Origin: JALZAA01 sp035316025
Lineage (GTDB): Bacteria; Actinomycetota; Acidimicrobiia; IMCC26256; JACDBD01
Assembly: GCA_035316025.1 (NCBI GenBank)
Contig: DATFXL010000010.1
Location: 1 to 55,618, forward strand
Reading direction: 5' to 3'
DNA length: 55,618 bases
The notes beneath the pieces are model-generated. The model was given only the letters and a program-made list of their open reading frames with translations. It ran no database searches and had not been told where the DNA came from. Below are positions 16,938-25,227 of the stretch, one piece after another (the stretch's first letter is position 1; every line of letters starts with the position of its first letter). Both the position numbers and the translations under genes were made by a program.

Positions 16938-16997
16938 GTGGGGGCAAGAGGGGTTGACCAGTGGGGGGTGGGGGCGTATGGTGGCGCGAAGTGGAGG
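16938..16997 (+). promoter_or_regulatory. Candidate MraZ operator: GTGG repeats over the mraZ promoter
   Basis: Five GTGG-starting repeats lie at 16938, 16961, 16968, 16981 and 16991, three of them GTGGGGG, all on the same strand. They surround and overlap the -35 to -10 region. MraZ is known to bind short G-rich direct repeats upstream of its own gene in several bacteria. The last two repeats are 10 bp apart, one helical turn. Autorepression of the dcw cluster is inferred. Confidence 0.5.
16954..16982 (+). promoter_or_regulatory. Promoter of mraZ and the dcw cluster
   Basis: TTGACC and TATGGT are separated by exactly 17 nt, the best sigma-A-type match in the window. The expected start site near 16989 would leave a leader of about 60 nt before mraZ. 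The rest of the 289-nt gap since the HNH gene holds only the hairpin at 16773-16794. Confidence 0.65.
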
Positions 16998-17051
16998 ACG
17001 GGGGAGTGATCCGCCGTCCTCGGGGCGACAACCGGCAGGCGAGGGAGCCAG

Positions 17052-17480
17052 ATGTTCCTCGGGGAGTACCAGCACTCCCTGGACGCCAAAGGGCGGGTGA
17101 TCCTGCCCTCGAAGTACCGCGACCAGCTGTCGGACGGCGCCTTCGTGACCAAGGGGAGGGGCGGCTGCCTCTCCGTCTATGCGGCGCAGGAGTTCAGCGA
17201 GGTGGCCGAGCAGGTGCGGGAGGCGTCGAAGCGGGGGCGGCGGGAGCTCGATGCCGCCCGCTCGTTCTTCGCCGGCACCGCCGAGGTGACGCCCGACAAG
17301 CAGGGCCGCATCGCCATCCCGCAGCACCTGCGGGAGTACGCGGGCCTCGATCGCGACGTGGTGGTGGCGGGGGTCTTCTCCCGGGTCGAGATCTGGGACG
17401 GCCGTCGCTGGCAGGAGCGGGATCGGGAGGGGGAGCACAGCCTCAACGAGTCCGACGAGCTGCCGGACTTCGGGATCTGA
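17052..17480 (+). CDS. mraZ: Transcriptional regulator MraZ
   Basis: 142 residues with two SpoVT-AbrB-type half domains. Each carries the DxxGR signature: DAKGRVILP (residues 11-19) and DKQGRIAIP (~78-86). The protein forms a ring-shaped oligomer, binds DNA repeats upstream of its own gene and represses the division/wall cluster. The ATG has GAGGGAG 5 nt upstream. Promoter and putative operator repeats lie just before it, and rsmH follows after a 209-nt non-coding leader. The start MFLGEYQHSLD is the canonical N-terminus. Confidence 0.96.
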   Translation: MFLGEYQHSLDAKGRVILPSKYRDQLSDGAFVTKGRGGCLSVYAAQEFSEVAEQVREASKRGRRELDAARSFFAGTAEVTPDKQGRIAIPQHLREYAGLDRDVVVAGVFSRVEIWDGRRWQERDREGEHSLNESDELPDFGI

Positions 17481-17689
17481 CGAGGACGCGAGCGAGGCAC
17501 GAGCAGCACAGAGCAGTTGACAACCAGCGGTGAGGTCCGTTCGGGCCTGCCACCAGCCCCCTGGGCGACACGGTTGAGAGCCCCTACTCCGCCCGCTTTC
17601 CAACCGAGTCGATTCGGGGAGACAACCGAGCGGCGCTCGTTGTCCGGGGGGCTGGTCGCAGGCCCGAGGGCGCACGAGGGGGCGCACGG
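17481..17689 (+). other. 209-nt non-coding leader between mraZ and rsmH, with a strong hairpin
   Basis: No convincing gene is seen here. At 17621-17644 two arms pair over 10 bp with one bulged C and a 3-nt GGC loop. GACAACC occurs at 17519 and again in the hairpin arm at 17621, and a third copy lies in the mraZ leader at 17027. A TTGACA at 17517-17522 lacks a -10 at normal spacing. The long gap contrasts with the overlapping genes downstream and may hold a regulatory element. Confidence 0.4.
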
Positions 17690-18625
17690 ATGCCGGAGTT
17701 CGTTCATCAACCGGTGATGGGCCGGGAGGTCACGGAGCTCCTGGCCCCGGTTCCGCCCGGGCTGATCGTCGACGCGACGGTCGGCGGGGGAGGGCACGCC
17801 CGCCTCGTGCTCGAAGGCCGGGACGACGTGCGCGTCCTCGGCATCGACCGTGACCCGGACGCCGTCTCGGCGGCACGGGACGCACTGGCGGGATTCGGGC
17901 GACGAGCCCGCGTCGTGCGGGGCGGGTTCGAGGACCTCGCTGGGATCGTGAGCACCGAAAGCGAGGGGAACGTCGTGGGGATCTTGTTCGACCTAGGGGT
18001 GAGCAGCCCGCAGCTCGACCGGCGCGAGCGCGGTTTCTCCTACTGGGCTGACGCGCCGCTCGACATGCGCATGGACAGCACCCAGGCGGTGACCGCCGCC
18101 GACGTCGTGAACACCTACGACGAGGACGACCTCGCCGCCGTCATCGCCGGCAACGGCGAGGAGCGCTTCGCTCGCCGGATCGCCCGTGCGATCGTCGCCG
18201 CCCGCCCGCTGACGACCACCGGGGAGCTCGTCGACGCCGTGCGAGCCGGCATCCCGGCGCCGGCGCGACGACGCGGCCGTCACCCGGCCCGGCGCACGTT
18301 CCAGGCCATCCGGATGGAGGTCAACCGTGAGCTCCCGAACCTCGGTGCCGGGCTCGACGAGTCGGTGCACCTCCTCACACCCGGCGGTCGCGTCCTCGTG
18401 ATCGCGTACCACTCCCTCGAGGACCGTCTCGTGAAGCGCCGCTTCTCGGCCTGGGCGGGACGTGAGGACGCCGAGCCGCCGGGCATGCCCGTGACGAGCC
18501 CCCGCAATGGACCGATGCGCATCGTCACGCGCCGGCCCCGCCGGCCCGACGCCGACGAGGTCGCCGCCAACCCACGGTCGGGGAGCGCGCGACTGCGTGC
18601 CGCAGAGAAGGTCGAGCCGTCGTGA
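17690..18625 (+). CDS. rsmH: 16S rRNA (cytosine(1402)-N4)-methyltransferase
   Basis: 311 residues, the normal RsmH (MraW) length. The SAM-binding motif DATVGGGGHARL is at residues 28-39 and GIDRDPDAV follows at about 55. LFDLGVSSPQLD (~100), RTFQAIRMEVN (~203) and the C-terminal YHSLEDRLVKR complete the family pattern. It methylates the exocyclic N4 of C1402 in the decoding centre. GAGGGGG lies 7 nt before the ATG. The stop overlaps the ftsL GTG as GTGA. Confidence 0.96.
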   Translation: MPEFVHQPVMGREVTELLAPVPPGLIVDATVGGGGHARLVLEGRDDVRVLGIDRDPDAVSAARDALAGFGRRARVVRGGFEDLAGIVSTESEGNVVGILFDLGVSSPQLDRRERGFSYWADAPLDMRMDSTQAVTAADVVNTYDEDDLAAVIAGNGEERFARRIARAIVAARPLTTTGELVDAVRAGIPAPARRRGRHPARRTFQAIRMEVNRELPNLGAGLDESVHLLTPGGRVLVIAYHSLEDRLVKRRFSAWAGREDAEPPGMPVTSPRNGPMRIVTRRPRRPDADEVAANPRSGSARLRAAEKVEPS

Positions 18626-19134
18626 GCAGCTCCGCCACAACCCTCCGAGCGGCGCGTCCGGCCGCCCGACGTGCGCCAACGTCGTCGCGCGTCGTGCGGC
18701 CGGCGCCGCTTCGGATCCCGCCGTCCGTGCGCGAGCCGCGTCTGCGCGTCGTCGACACCGAAGCGCGGGCGCAGGCACGCCGTGTGCGTCGCATCGCCTG
18801 GGTGATCGGCGCGTTGGTGGTCGTCGCACTGCTGGCGGCGGTGGCCTTCCACGTGCAGCTCGCCCAGGGCCAGCTCGAGCTCGATCGCCTCGAGCACAAG
18901 ACCGAGGCCGCCCGCGAGCGCTACGAGCAGCTGCGACTGCAGTTCGCCCAGCAGTCGTCGCCCGCCGCCATCGGTGACCGGGCGGCTGCGCTCGGCATGG
19001 TCCACACCGGCGACGTGCCGACGTATCTCGCCGTCCCCGACGCGGCACCCTCGGCGCCGTCACGGGACCAGACGTCCACGACGCTGCAGGAGGGGTGGAA
19101 GAAGGTGAAGCCCCACCTTGGCACCCAACCGTGA
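18622..19134 (+). CDS. ftsL: Cell division protein FtsL-like
   Basis: 170 residues. A basic cytoplasmic N-terminus of ~55 residues is followed by a single membrane helix (~58-77) and a short extracytoplasmic coiled coil (LDRLEHKTEAARERYEQL, ~88-105). The tail is Ser/Thr/Pro-rich. The topology and the slot between rsmH and ftsI identify it as the FtsL/septum-initiator protein, which activates FtsW-FtsI through FtsQ-FtsB-FtsL. Sequence similarity within this family is always low. The GTG start overlaps rsmH by 4 nt. ftsI starts 17 nt before its stop. Confidence 0.85.
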   Translation: MSSSATTLRAARPAARRAPTSSRVVRPAPLRIPPSVREPRLRVVDTEARAQARRVRRIAWVIGALVVVALLAAVAFHVQLAQGQLELDRLEHKTEAARERYEQLRLQFAQQSSPAAIGDRAAALGMVHTGDVPTYLAVPDAAPSAPSRDQTSTTLQEGWKKVKPHLGTQP

Positions 19135-21262
19135 CGCGGGCGTGGCACGCCCGCGCCGGACGGGTCTCCGGAGGGGCAGGGTCACGAATCTCGAGCCCCG
19201 GGCGCGCCTCCGCCGGCCGGTAGCTCCTCGACGGGCTGCACGGCCCGCCGCCACGCGCGCCGAACCTGCTCGTCGCCTCGGGCGCACCGAGCCGCTCCGA
19301 TCGCGCTCGGCACCACGACAACCGCCTGCTCGCAAGCAGGTCCTGCGGCCGGCCCTCACGCAGGCCACGAACACGATGCACCGGATCGCGCACGACCGCC
19401 TCGCGCCGGCAGTACGCCGCGCCGGGCGCACCGCCCACGACGCCGGACGTGATCAGCTCGCCCATCACCGCGAACGGCGGCGACAGCGTCAGAAGAAGCT
19501 GCGCGCGTGGCGGCCACGTCCGCGCACGACACGACGCCGCCTGGTCGCGCTCCTCGCGGCGCTGGTGATCGTCTTCATCGTCGTCGGCGCGCGTCTCGTC
19601 GACCTCCAGGCGATCGGTCGTGAGCGCTACGAGCAGCTCGGCCTGAACCAGCGCGTCCGAACCGTGAACCTCGCCGCCGAACGTGGCAGCGTGTTCGACC
19701 GTAACGGCCACGATCTCGCCGCGTCCGTGCCACAGCAGACGGTCTGGGCGAACCCGCGCGTCGTGAAGAACCCGGCCGCGTACGCAGCACAGCTCGCGCC
19801 CGTCGTTGGCGTCGACGAGGCGTCGTTGCGCGATCGTCTCGCCGAGCGAGCCAAGGGGTTCGTTTACGTCGCTCGCAAGGTCGACGGCGCCACCGCGATG
19901 AAGGTCAAGGCGCTGGGGCTCCCCGGTGTCGATTTCGTCTCCGAATCGAAGCGGTTCTATCCGGACGGATCGCTGGCCGGCCCTGTGCTCGGCTTCGTCG
20001 GGACGGACAACAACGGGCTCGCGGGGCTGGAGTCCCAATACGACCACCGGCTTTCCGGGAAGCGAGGCGTGCTCCAGGTCGAGCGCGACCCCCAGGGCCG
20101 CCAGCTTCCCGGGGGCGAGCGACAGGTGCGGCAACCGCAGCGGGGCGGCGACCTCGTTCTGACCGTCGACCAGGGACTGCAGTACCAAGCCGAGCAGGTG
20201 CTGGCGGACGGTGTCGCGAGCGCGAACGCGAAGGGCGGCATGGCCATCTTGCTCGATGTCGCAACGGGTGACGTGCTCGCGATGGCGAACGCGGAGGGCG
20301 CCGGCGCGGATCACCCGGCACGTCCGGCGCCGGCCGATCAGCGCAACCGTCCGGTCGTCGACGTGTACGAGCCGGGCTCGACGAACAAGGTCATCACCGT
20401 GGCGGGGGCGCTCCAGGACGGCGCCGTGAATGCCGACTCGACGTTCCCGACGCCGGGAGCGCTGACGATCGGCGGGACGGAATACAAGGACGAGGCATCG
20501 CATCCCGACGCGATGAGCGTGCGCGACATCGTCCGTCTGTCCTCCAACGTCGGAACGATCCAGATCGCGCGGAAGCTCGGGAAGGAACGGTTCGACGCCT
20601 ACCTGCGGGCCTTCGGGTTCGGCCAACCCACAGGGCTCGGGTTCCCAGGCGAGGCGAACGGGTTGGTGCTCCCGCTCTCGCAGTACACCGACACGAGCAT
20701 GGCGTCCATGCCGATCGGCAATGGTCTGGCCGTCACCGCCATGCAGATGCTCGACGTGTACACGACGATTGCCAACGGCGGCGCCAGCCGCCCGCCCCGT
20801 CTCGTCGCCGCGTCGCTCGACAAGGACGGGGTGCGCCGGGACCAGCCGGCGCCGGAGTCGCGACAAGTCGTGTCGCCGCAGACGGCGGCCACGATGCGTT
20901 CGATGCTGAAGGACGTCGTCGCCAGCGGCACCGGCACGAAGGCCCAGATCGCCGGGTACGACGTGGCCGGCAAGACGGGTACGGCGCGGAAGCCGCCGTA
21001 CGACAAGCCGCCCTACCAGTACGTGGCGTCCTTCGCGGGGTTCGCGCCGGCCGACTCGCCTCGACTCTCCGCGATCGTGGTGCTCGACGAACCGCAGAAC
21101 GACTACTTCGGCGGTCAGGTAGCTGCGCCCGTCTTCTCCAGGATCATGGAGTACGCGCTGCGGATGCAGCGGGTCCTGCCGACGAACACCGCCTCGATGC
21201 CGGCCCCGGCCGAGTACGGCGCTCCCGCCGGCCCGGCCGATACCCTGACGCATTCCCCATGA
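19118..21262 (+). CDS. ftsI: Septal penicillin-binding protein (FtsI/PBP3, class B transpeptidase)
   Basis: 714 residues. An Arg-rich cytoplasmic extension of ~140 residues precedes the membrane helix (~141-158) and the pedestal domain (AERGSVFDRNG at ~188). The transpeptidase domain has SxxK as Ser421-Thr-Asn-Lys424, SSN at 475-477 and KTG at 619-621. It cross-links septal peptidoglycan with FtsW. The TTG at 19118 follows AAGGTG and overlaps ftsL by 17 nt. If translation began at the ATG at 19376 (residue 87), about 55 residues of the extension would remain. No PASTA domain is seen. Confidence 0.93.
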   Translation: MAPNRDAGVARPRRTGLRRGRVTNLEPRARLRRPVAPRRAARPAATRAEPARRLGRTEPLRSRSAPRQPPARKQVLRPALTQATNTMHRIAHDRLAPAVRRAGRTAHDAGRDQLAHHRERRRQRQKKLRAWRPRPRTTRRRLVALLAALVIVFIVVGARLVDLQAIGRERYEQLGLNQRVRTVNLAAERGSVFDRNGHDLAASVPQQTVWANPRVVKNPAAYAAQLAPVVGVDEASLRDRLAERAKGFVYVARKVDGATAMKVKALGLPGVDFVSESKRFYPDGSLAGPVLGFVGTDNNGLAGLESQYDHRLSGKRGVLQVERDPQGRQLPGGERQVRQPQRGGDLVLTVDQGLQYQAEQVLADGVASANAKGGMAILLDVATGDVLAMANAEGAGADHPARPAPADQRNRPVVDVYEPGSTNKVITVAGALQDGAVNADSTFPTPGALTIGGTEYKDEASHPDAMSVRDIVRLSSNVGTIQIARKLGKERFDAYLRAFGFGQPTGLGFPGEANGLVLPLSQYTDTSMASMPIGNGLAVTAMQMLDVYTTIANGGASRPPRLVAASLDKDGVRRDQPAPESRQVVSPQTAATMRSMLKDVVASGTGTKAQIAGYDVAGKTGTARKPPYDKPPYQYVASFAGFAPADSPRLSAIVVLDEPQNDYFGGQVAAPVFSRIMEYALRMQRVLPTNTASMPAPAEYGAPAGPADTLTHSP

Positions 21263-21281
21263 AGCAGCGGGAGGACGGCCC

Positions 21282-22775
21282 GTGCGCCTGCACGAGCTCC
21301 TCGGCGGAATCGGCGTTCTGGGGTGGGTTGGGGACCGGGGCGTCGAGGTGAGTGCCATTACGCACGACAGCCGTCGCGCCGCGCGCGGCAGCTGTTTCGC
21401 GTGCATACCGGGTGCGGTGACCGATGGTCATCTCTACGCGCCCGAAGCGGTCGGAGCAGGCGCGGTCGCGTTGCTCGTCGAGCGTGAGCTCGATCTGGCC
21501 GTGTCGCAGGCGCGCGTCGCGGCTGTCCGCGCCGCGCTGGGTCCGGCCGCGGCCGCGCTTTACCGCCACCCGTCGCGGCAGCTTCATTGCCTCGGAGTGA
21601 CTGGCACCAACGGCAAGACCACCGTGACGTACCTCCTCGAGGCGATCGCGCGCGCGGCAGGAGAGCGCGTCGGTGTGATCGGCACGGTGGGCGCTCGCGT
21701 CGACGGATCGGCGCTTCCCCTGGAGCGGACGACCCCCGAAGCCGACGACCTCCAGGCGATCCTCGCCGGCATGCGCGACGACGGCGTGCGCACCGTGGCG
21801 CTCGAGGTCTCGTCGCACGCCCTCGACCAGCACCGCGTGGACGGGACGTGGTTCGCCGCCGCCTGCTTCACGAACCTGAGCCAGGATCATCTCGACTACC
21901 ACGGCTCGATGGCGTCGTACTTCGAGGCCAAGGCGCGCCTGTTCGATCCCACCCGGACCGCGGCGGCGGCGGTGAACGTCGGGGACAGCCGCGGGATCGA
22001 GCTCGCGGCCCGGGCCCGTGATGCGGGTATGCAGGTCATGACCTTCGCGACCGCCGACGAGCAGAACGGTACGCCTGTCGACGTCGTCGCGCACAACGTA
22101 GAGCCGAGCAGCCTGGCAACACGCTTCGAGCTGGTTGCGCGCGCGAGCGGCACGCGCGCGATCGTCGAGTCGCCGCTGCTCGGCGTCTTCAACGTGAGCA
22201 ACGCCCTCGCCGCCGCGACCACCGCGCTCGTGGTCGGTCTTCCGATCGACGCAGTCGTGGCGGGTCTGCAGGCGCCTCTCGCGATCCCGGGTCGCCTCGA
22301 ACGCGTCGTCGCGCCGCCCGATCACCCCTTCACGGTGCTCGTCGACTATGCCCACACCCCCGATGCGCTCGAGCGTGTCCTCGACACGGCACGTGGGCTC
22401 GCGTCCGGCGGCCGTGTCATCGCAGTCTTCGGGTCCGGCGGGGACCGGGACCGTCAGAAGCGTCCGGCGATGGGACGAGCGGCGGCGAACGCGGCCGACA
22501 CCGTGGTGCTCACGTCCGACAACCCGCGTTCCGAGGACCCCGACGAGATCGCGCAAGCCGTCCTCGACGGGCTGCGCGACGGACCGGCGAGCGTCGTCGT
22601 CGAGCTCGACCGCCGGATCGCGATTCACGACGCCGTGCGCGCCGCCCGGGCCGGCGACGTCGTCGTGATCGCGGGGAAGGGCCACGAGACCGGCCAGACC
22701 ATCGGCGAGCGCACCATACCGTTCGACGACCGAGTCGTCGCGCGCGAAGAGCTGGAGGCGCTCGGATGCGCTTGA
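21282..22775 (+). CDS. murE: UDP-MurNAc-L-Ala-D-Glu:meso-diaminopimelate ligase
   Basis: 497 residues. The P-loop GVTGTNGKTT is at 105-114, the lysine expected to be carbamylated is Lys217 in YFEAKARL, and the amino-acid selectivity motif DNPR is at 413-416. DNPR is the signature of meso-DAP-adding enzymes and implies an A1-gamma type wall. The enzyme adds the third stem-peptide residue with ATP in the cytoplasm. The GTG start lies 19 nt after ftsI. Its end overlaps murF by 10 nt. Confidence 0.96.
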   Translation: MRLHELLGGIGVLGWVGDRGVEVSAITHDSRRAARGSCFACIPGAVTDGHLYAPEAVGAGAVALLVERELDLAVSQARVAAVRAALGPAAAALYRHPSRQLHCLGVTGTNGKTTVTYLLEAIARAAGERVGVIGTVGARVDGSALPLERTTPEADDLQAILAGMRDDGVRTVALEVSSHALDQHRVDGTWFAAACFTNLSQDHLDYHGSMASYFEAKARLFDPTRTAAAAVNVGDSRGIELAARARDAGMQVMTFATADEQNGTPVDVVAHNVEPSSLATRFELVARASGTRAIVESPLLGVFNVSNALAAATTALVVGLPIDAVVAGLQAPLAIPGRLERVVAPPDHPFTVLVDYAHTPDALERVLDTARGLASGGRVIAVFGSGGDRDRQKRPAMGRAAANAADTVVLTSDNPRSEDPDEIAQAVLDGLRDGPASVVVELDRRIAIHDAVRAARAGDVVVIAGKGHETGQTIGERTIPFDDRVVAREELEALGCA

Positions 22776-24157
22776 ACGCGAAGGATGTCCTGGACGCGAC
22801 GGACGGAGAGCTCATCGGGGCTCCCACCGCCACCGCCGACTCGTACGCCATCGACACCCGGCGCCTCGAGGCGCGCGGATGCTTCGTCGCCTTGCAGGGC
22901 GACCGCGACGGCAACGATTTCATCGAGGACGCGTGGGCGCGCGGCGCGACAATCGTCGTCGTCGCGCGCCCTCCAGAGCAGGTCCCCGAGGGCAGCGCGG
23001 CGGTCTGCGTGCCCGACACGCTGACGGCGTTGGCATCACTCGGGCGCATGGCGCGCCGCCGTCTGGCTGCCGCGAGCGTCGTCGGCATCACCGGTTCGGC
23101 CGGCAAGACCGCGACCAAGGACCTCCTGGCCGCGGCCCTCGGTCGAACGCATCGCGTTCATGCGAGCCCGGCGTCCTTCAACAACGAGGCTGGCGTGCCC
23201 CTCACTCTGCTCTCAGCCGACGAGGACACCGAGGTCGTCGTGACCGAGATGGGCGCGCGGTTCGCCGGGAACATCACCCAGCTGTGCGAGATCGCCAAAC
23301 CTCAGATCGGCGTGATCACGCATGTCGGAATGGCCCACGCCGGCCTCCTCGGCGGGCGCGAGGGTATTGCCCGGGTGAAGGGTGAGCTGCTCGAAGCGCT
23401 CGACCGTCACGGCACCGCGGTCCTCGACGCCGGCGACGTCTTCACGCCCGCGCTGGCGGCCCGGACGAGGGCGCGGGTGGTCACCGTCGGCGTCGGAGAC
23501 GTCCCCGGGGCCGCGATCCGGGCGGTGGGTGTCGTGCTCGACGACGAGCTACGGCCCCGCTTCGAGCTTGTAACGCCGTGGGGCTCGACGCCGGTGTGCC
23601 TGGCCATGCGGGGTGAGCGTCAGGCGGTGAACGCGGCGATGGCGGCGGCGGTGGCGCTGGAGCTCGGCGCACCGCTCGAGCGGGTCGCCGAGGGTCTGGC
23701 GCGCGCGCAGACAGCGGCTTGGCGGATGGACGTGATCCGCACCGACGAGGGAATCACCGTCGTCAACGATGCGTACAACGCGAGTCCGACGTCGATGGCG
23801 GCGGCGCTGCGGTCGTTCCGGTACCTCGCCGCCGACAAACGGCGGATCGCCGTGCTGGGCGAGATGCTCGAGCTCGGCGATCACGCCCGTGCCGAGCACC
23901 AGAAGGTGGGGCGCCTCGCGGTGGCGTCCGACATCGACGTCGTGATCGCGGTCGGCCCGGGCGCCCGACCGATCGCAGACGGCGCGCGCCTCGCCGGTGC
24001 CGGCCGCGCCCAGGTGATCGAGGTCGACAACGCCGACGCTGCCGTCGTCGCCGTCGCGGGGCTGGCGCGCGCGGGCGACGCCGTTCTCGTGAAGGCGAGC
24101 CGCGCCGTCGGGCTCGAGCGTGTCGCGGAGGTGCTGACGGCGGCGGTCGGTGCATGA
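22766..24157 (+). CDS. murF: UDP-MurNAc-tripeptide:D-Ala-D-Ala ligase
   Basis: 463 residues. The ATP loop GITGSAGKTATKD is at 107-119, followed by SFNNEAGVPLT and TEMGARFAG typical of MurF, and NDAYNASPTSM (~330) in the central domain. It adds the D-Ala-D-Ala dipeptide to complete the UDP-MurNAc-pentapeptide. The start overlaps murE by 10 nt and the end overlaps mraY as ATGA, so translation is probably coupled on both sides. Confidence 0.96.
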   Translation: MRLNAKDVLDATDGELIGAPTATADSYAIDTRRLEARGCFVALQGDRDGNDFIEDAWARGATIVVVARPPEQVPEGSAAVCVPDTLTALASLGRMARRRLAAASVVGITGSAGKTATKDLLAAALGRTHRVHASPASFNNEAGVPLTLLSADEDTEVVVTEMGARFAGNITQLCEIAKPQIGVITHVGMAHAGLLGGREGIARVKGELLEALDRHGTAVLDAGDVFTPALAARTRARVVTVGVGDVPGAAIRAVGVVLDDELRPRFELVTPWGSTPVCLAMRGERQAVNAAMAAAVALELGAPLERVAEGLARAQTAAWRMDVIRTDEGITVVNDAYNASPTSMAAALRSFRYLAADKRRIAVLGEMLELGDHARAEHQKVGRLAVASDIDVVIAVGPGARPIADGARLAGAGRAQVIEVDNADAAVVAVAGLARAGDAVLVKASRAVGLERVAEVLTAAVGA

Positions 24158-25227
24158 TCGCACTGCTGCTGGCGGCGTCGGTGGCGTTCCTGCTCAGCGT
24201 GTTCGGGACCCCCCTCCTGATCCGCGTCCTTCGCGCGCGCGGGATCGGGCAGATCATTCGCAACGACGGTCCGTTCGCGCATCCGCATGTGGCCAAAGCC
24301 GGAACACCGACGATGGGCGGCATCGCGATCATCGTGAGTGCGTTCGTCGGCTACGTAGTTGCGCACATCCGGACTGAACAACTGAGGTTCGCGCGCGCCG
24401 GCGTCACGCTGATTTTGCTGATCGTAGCGCTGGCGACGGTCGGATTCGTCGACGACTACCTGGGCGTGCGCAAGGGCAGGAACCTCGGGCTGCGCAAACG
24501 CGGCAAGACCTCCGGCCTGCTCGCGGTCGCGGCGGGCTTCGTACTGCTCGCCCTGCGTTACGTCGACACGTCGACAAACCTCTCGTTCACACGCCTCATC
24601 GACCTGGACCTCGGTACGTGGCTGTGGGCGGCGTGGGCGATCTTCATCATCTTCGGATCCGCGAACGCCGTGAACATCACCGACGGCATGGACGGCCTCG
24701 CAGCGGGCGCGGCGACGCTCGTGTTCTTCGCGTTCACGGTCATCGCGTTCTGGCAGTTCCGTCACCCGGCCGTGTACGGGTCGCTGTCCATGGCGACCGC
24801 GCCCAGCGGGTTCGCCGCCAACTCGCTGGATCTCGCCGTCGTGGCCGCCGGTATGGGGGGCGCGTGCGCAGGCTTCCTGTGGTGGAACGCGGCACCGGCG
24901 CGCGTCTTCATGGGTGACACCGGGTCCCTCGCTCTTGGGGGCGGCATGGCAGGGCTGGCGCTGCTGACACACACCGACCTCCTGCTGCCCATCCTGGGCG
25001 GGTTGTTCGTCGTCGAGACGCTGAGCGTGATGGCTCAGGTCGTCGCCTTCCGCGGGTTCCACCACCGCGTGCTGCGTATGGCGCCGATCCATCACCACTA
25101 CGAGGTCGGCGGCTGGCCCGAGTTCACGGTGATCGTGCGGTTCTGGTTGTTCGGCGGGCTGTGCGTCGCGTTCGGTCTCGGGTTGTTCTATGCCGACTTC
25201 ATCCGAATTCCGGGAGTGATCGATTGA
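24154..25227 (+). CDS. mraY: Phospho-MurNAc-pentapeptide transferase
   Basis: 357 residues, a polytopic membrane enzyme with about ten helices. It transfers phospho-MurNAc-pentapeptide to undecaprenyl phosphate to make lipid I. The catalytic cytoplasmic motifs are present: VDDYLG (~104-109), NITDGMDGLAAG (~172-183) and FMGDTGSLALGG (~250-261), then the His-rich PIHHHYE loop. AGTPTMGG near 49 is also conserved. The ATG overlaps the murF stop as ATGA, and the TGA is shared with the TTG start of murD. Confidence 0.96.
   Translation: MIALLLAASVAFLLSVFGTPLLIRVLRARGIGQIIRNDGPFAHPHVAKAGTPTMGGIAIIVSAFVGYVVAHIRTEQLRFARAGVTLILLIVALATVGFVDDYLGVRKGRNLGLRKRGKTSGLLAVAAGFVLLALRYVDTSTNLSFTRLIDLDLGTWLWAAWAIFIIFGSANAVNITDGMDGLAAGAATLVFFAFTVIAFWQFRHPAVYGSLSMATAPSGFAANSLDLAVVAAGMGGACAGFLWWNAAPARVFMGDTGSLALGGGMAGLALLTHTDLLLPILGGLFVVETLSVMAQVVAFRGFHHRVLRMAPIHHHYEVGGWPEFTVIVRFWLFGGLCVAFGLGLFYADFIRIPGVID

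Noticed and set aside
17517..17522. TTGACA as a second promoter before rsmH
   Set aside because: No -10-like hexamer occurs 16-19 nt downstream.
17993..21406. Minus-strand open frame of 1137 codons opposite rsmH-ftsL-ftsI
   Set aside because: It mirrors codon bias of the real genes and has His/Arg/Asp-rich composition with no recognised motif.
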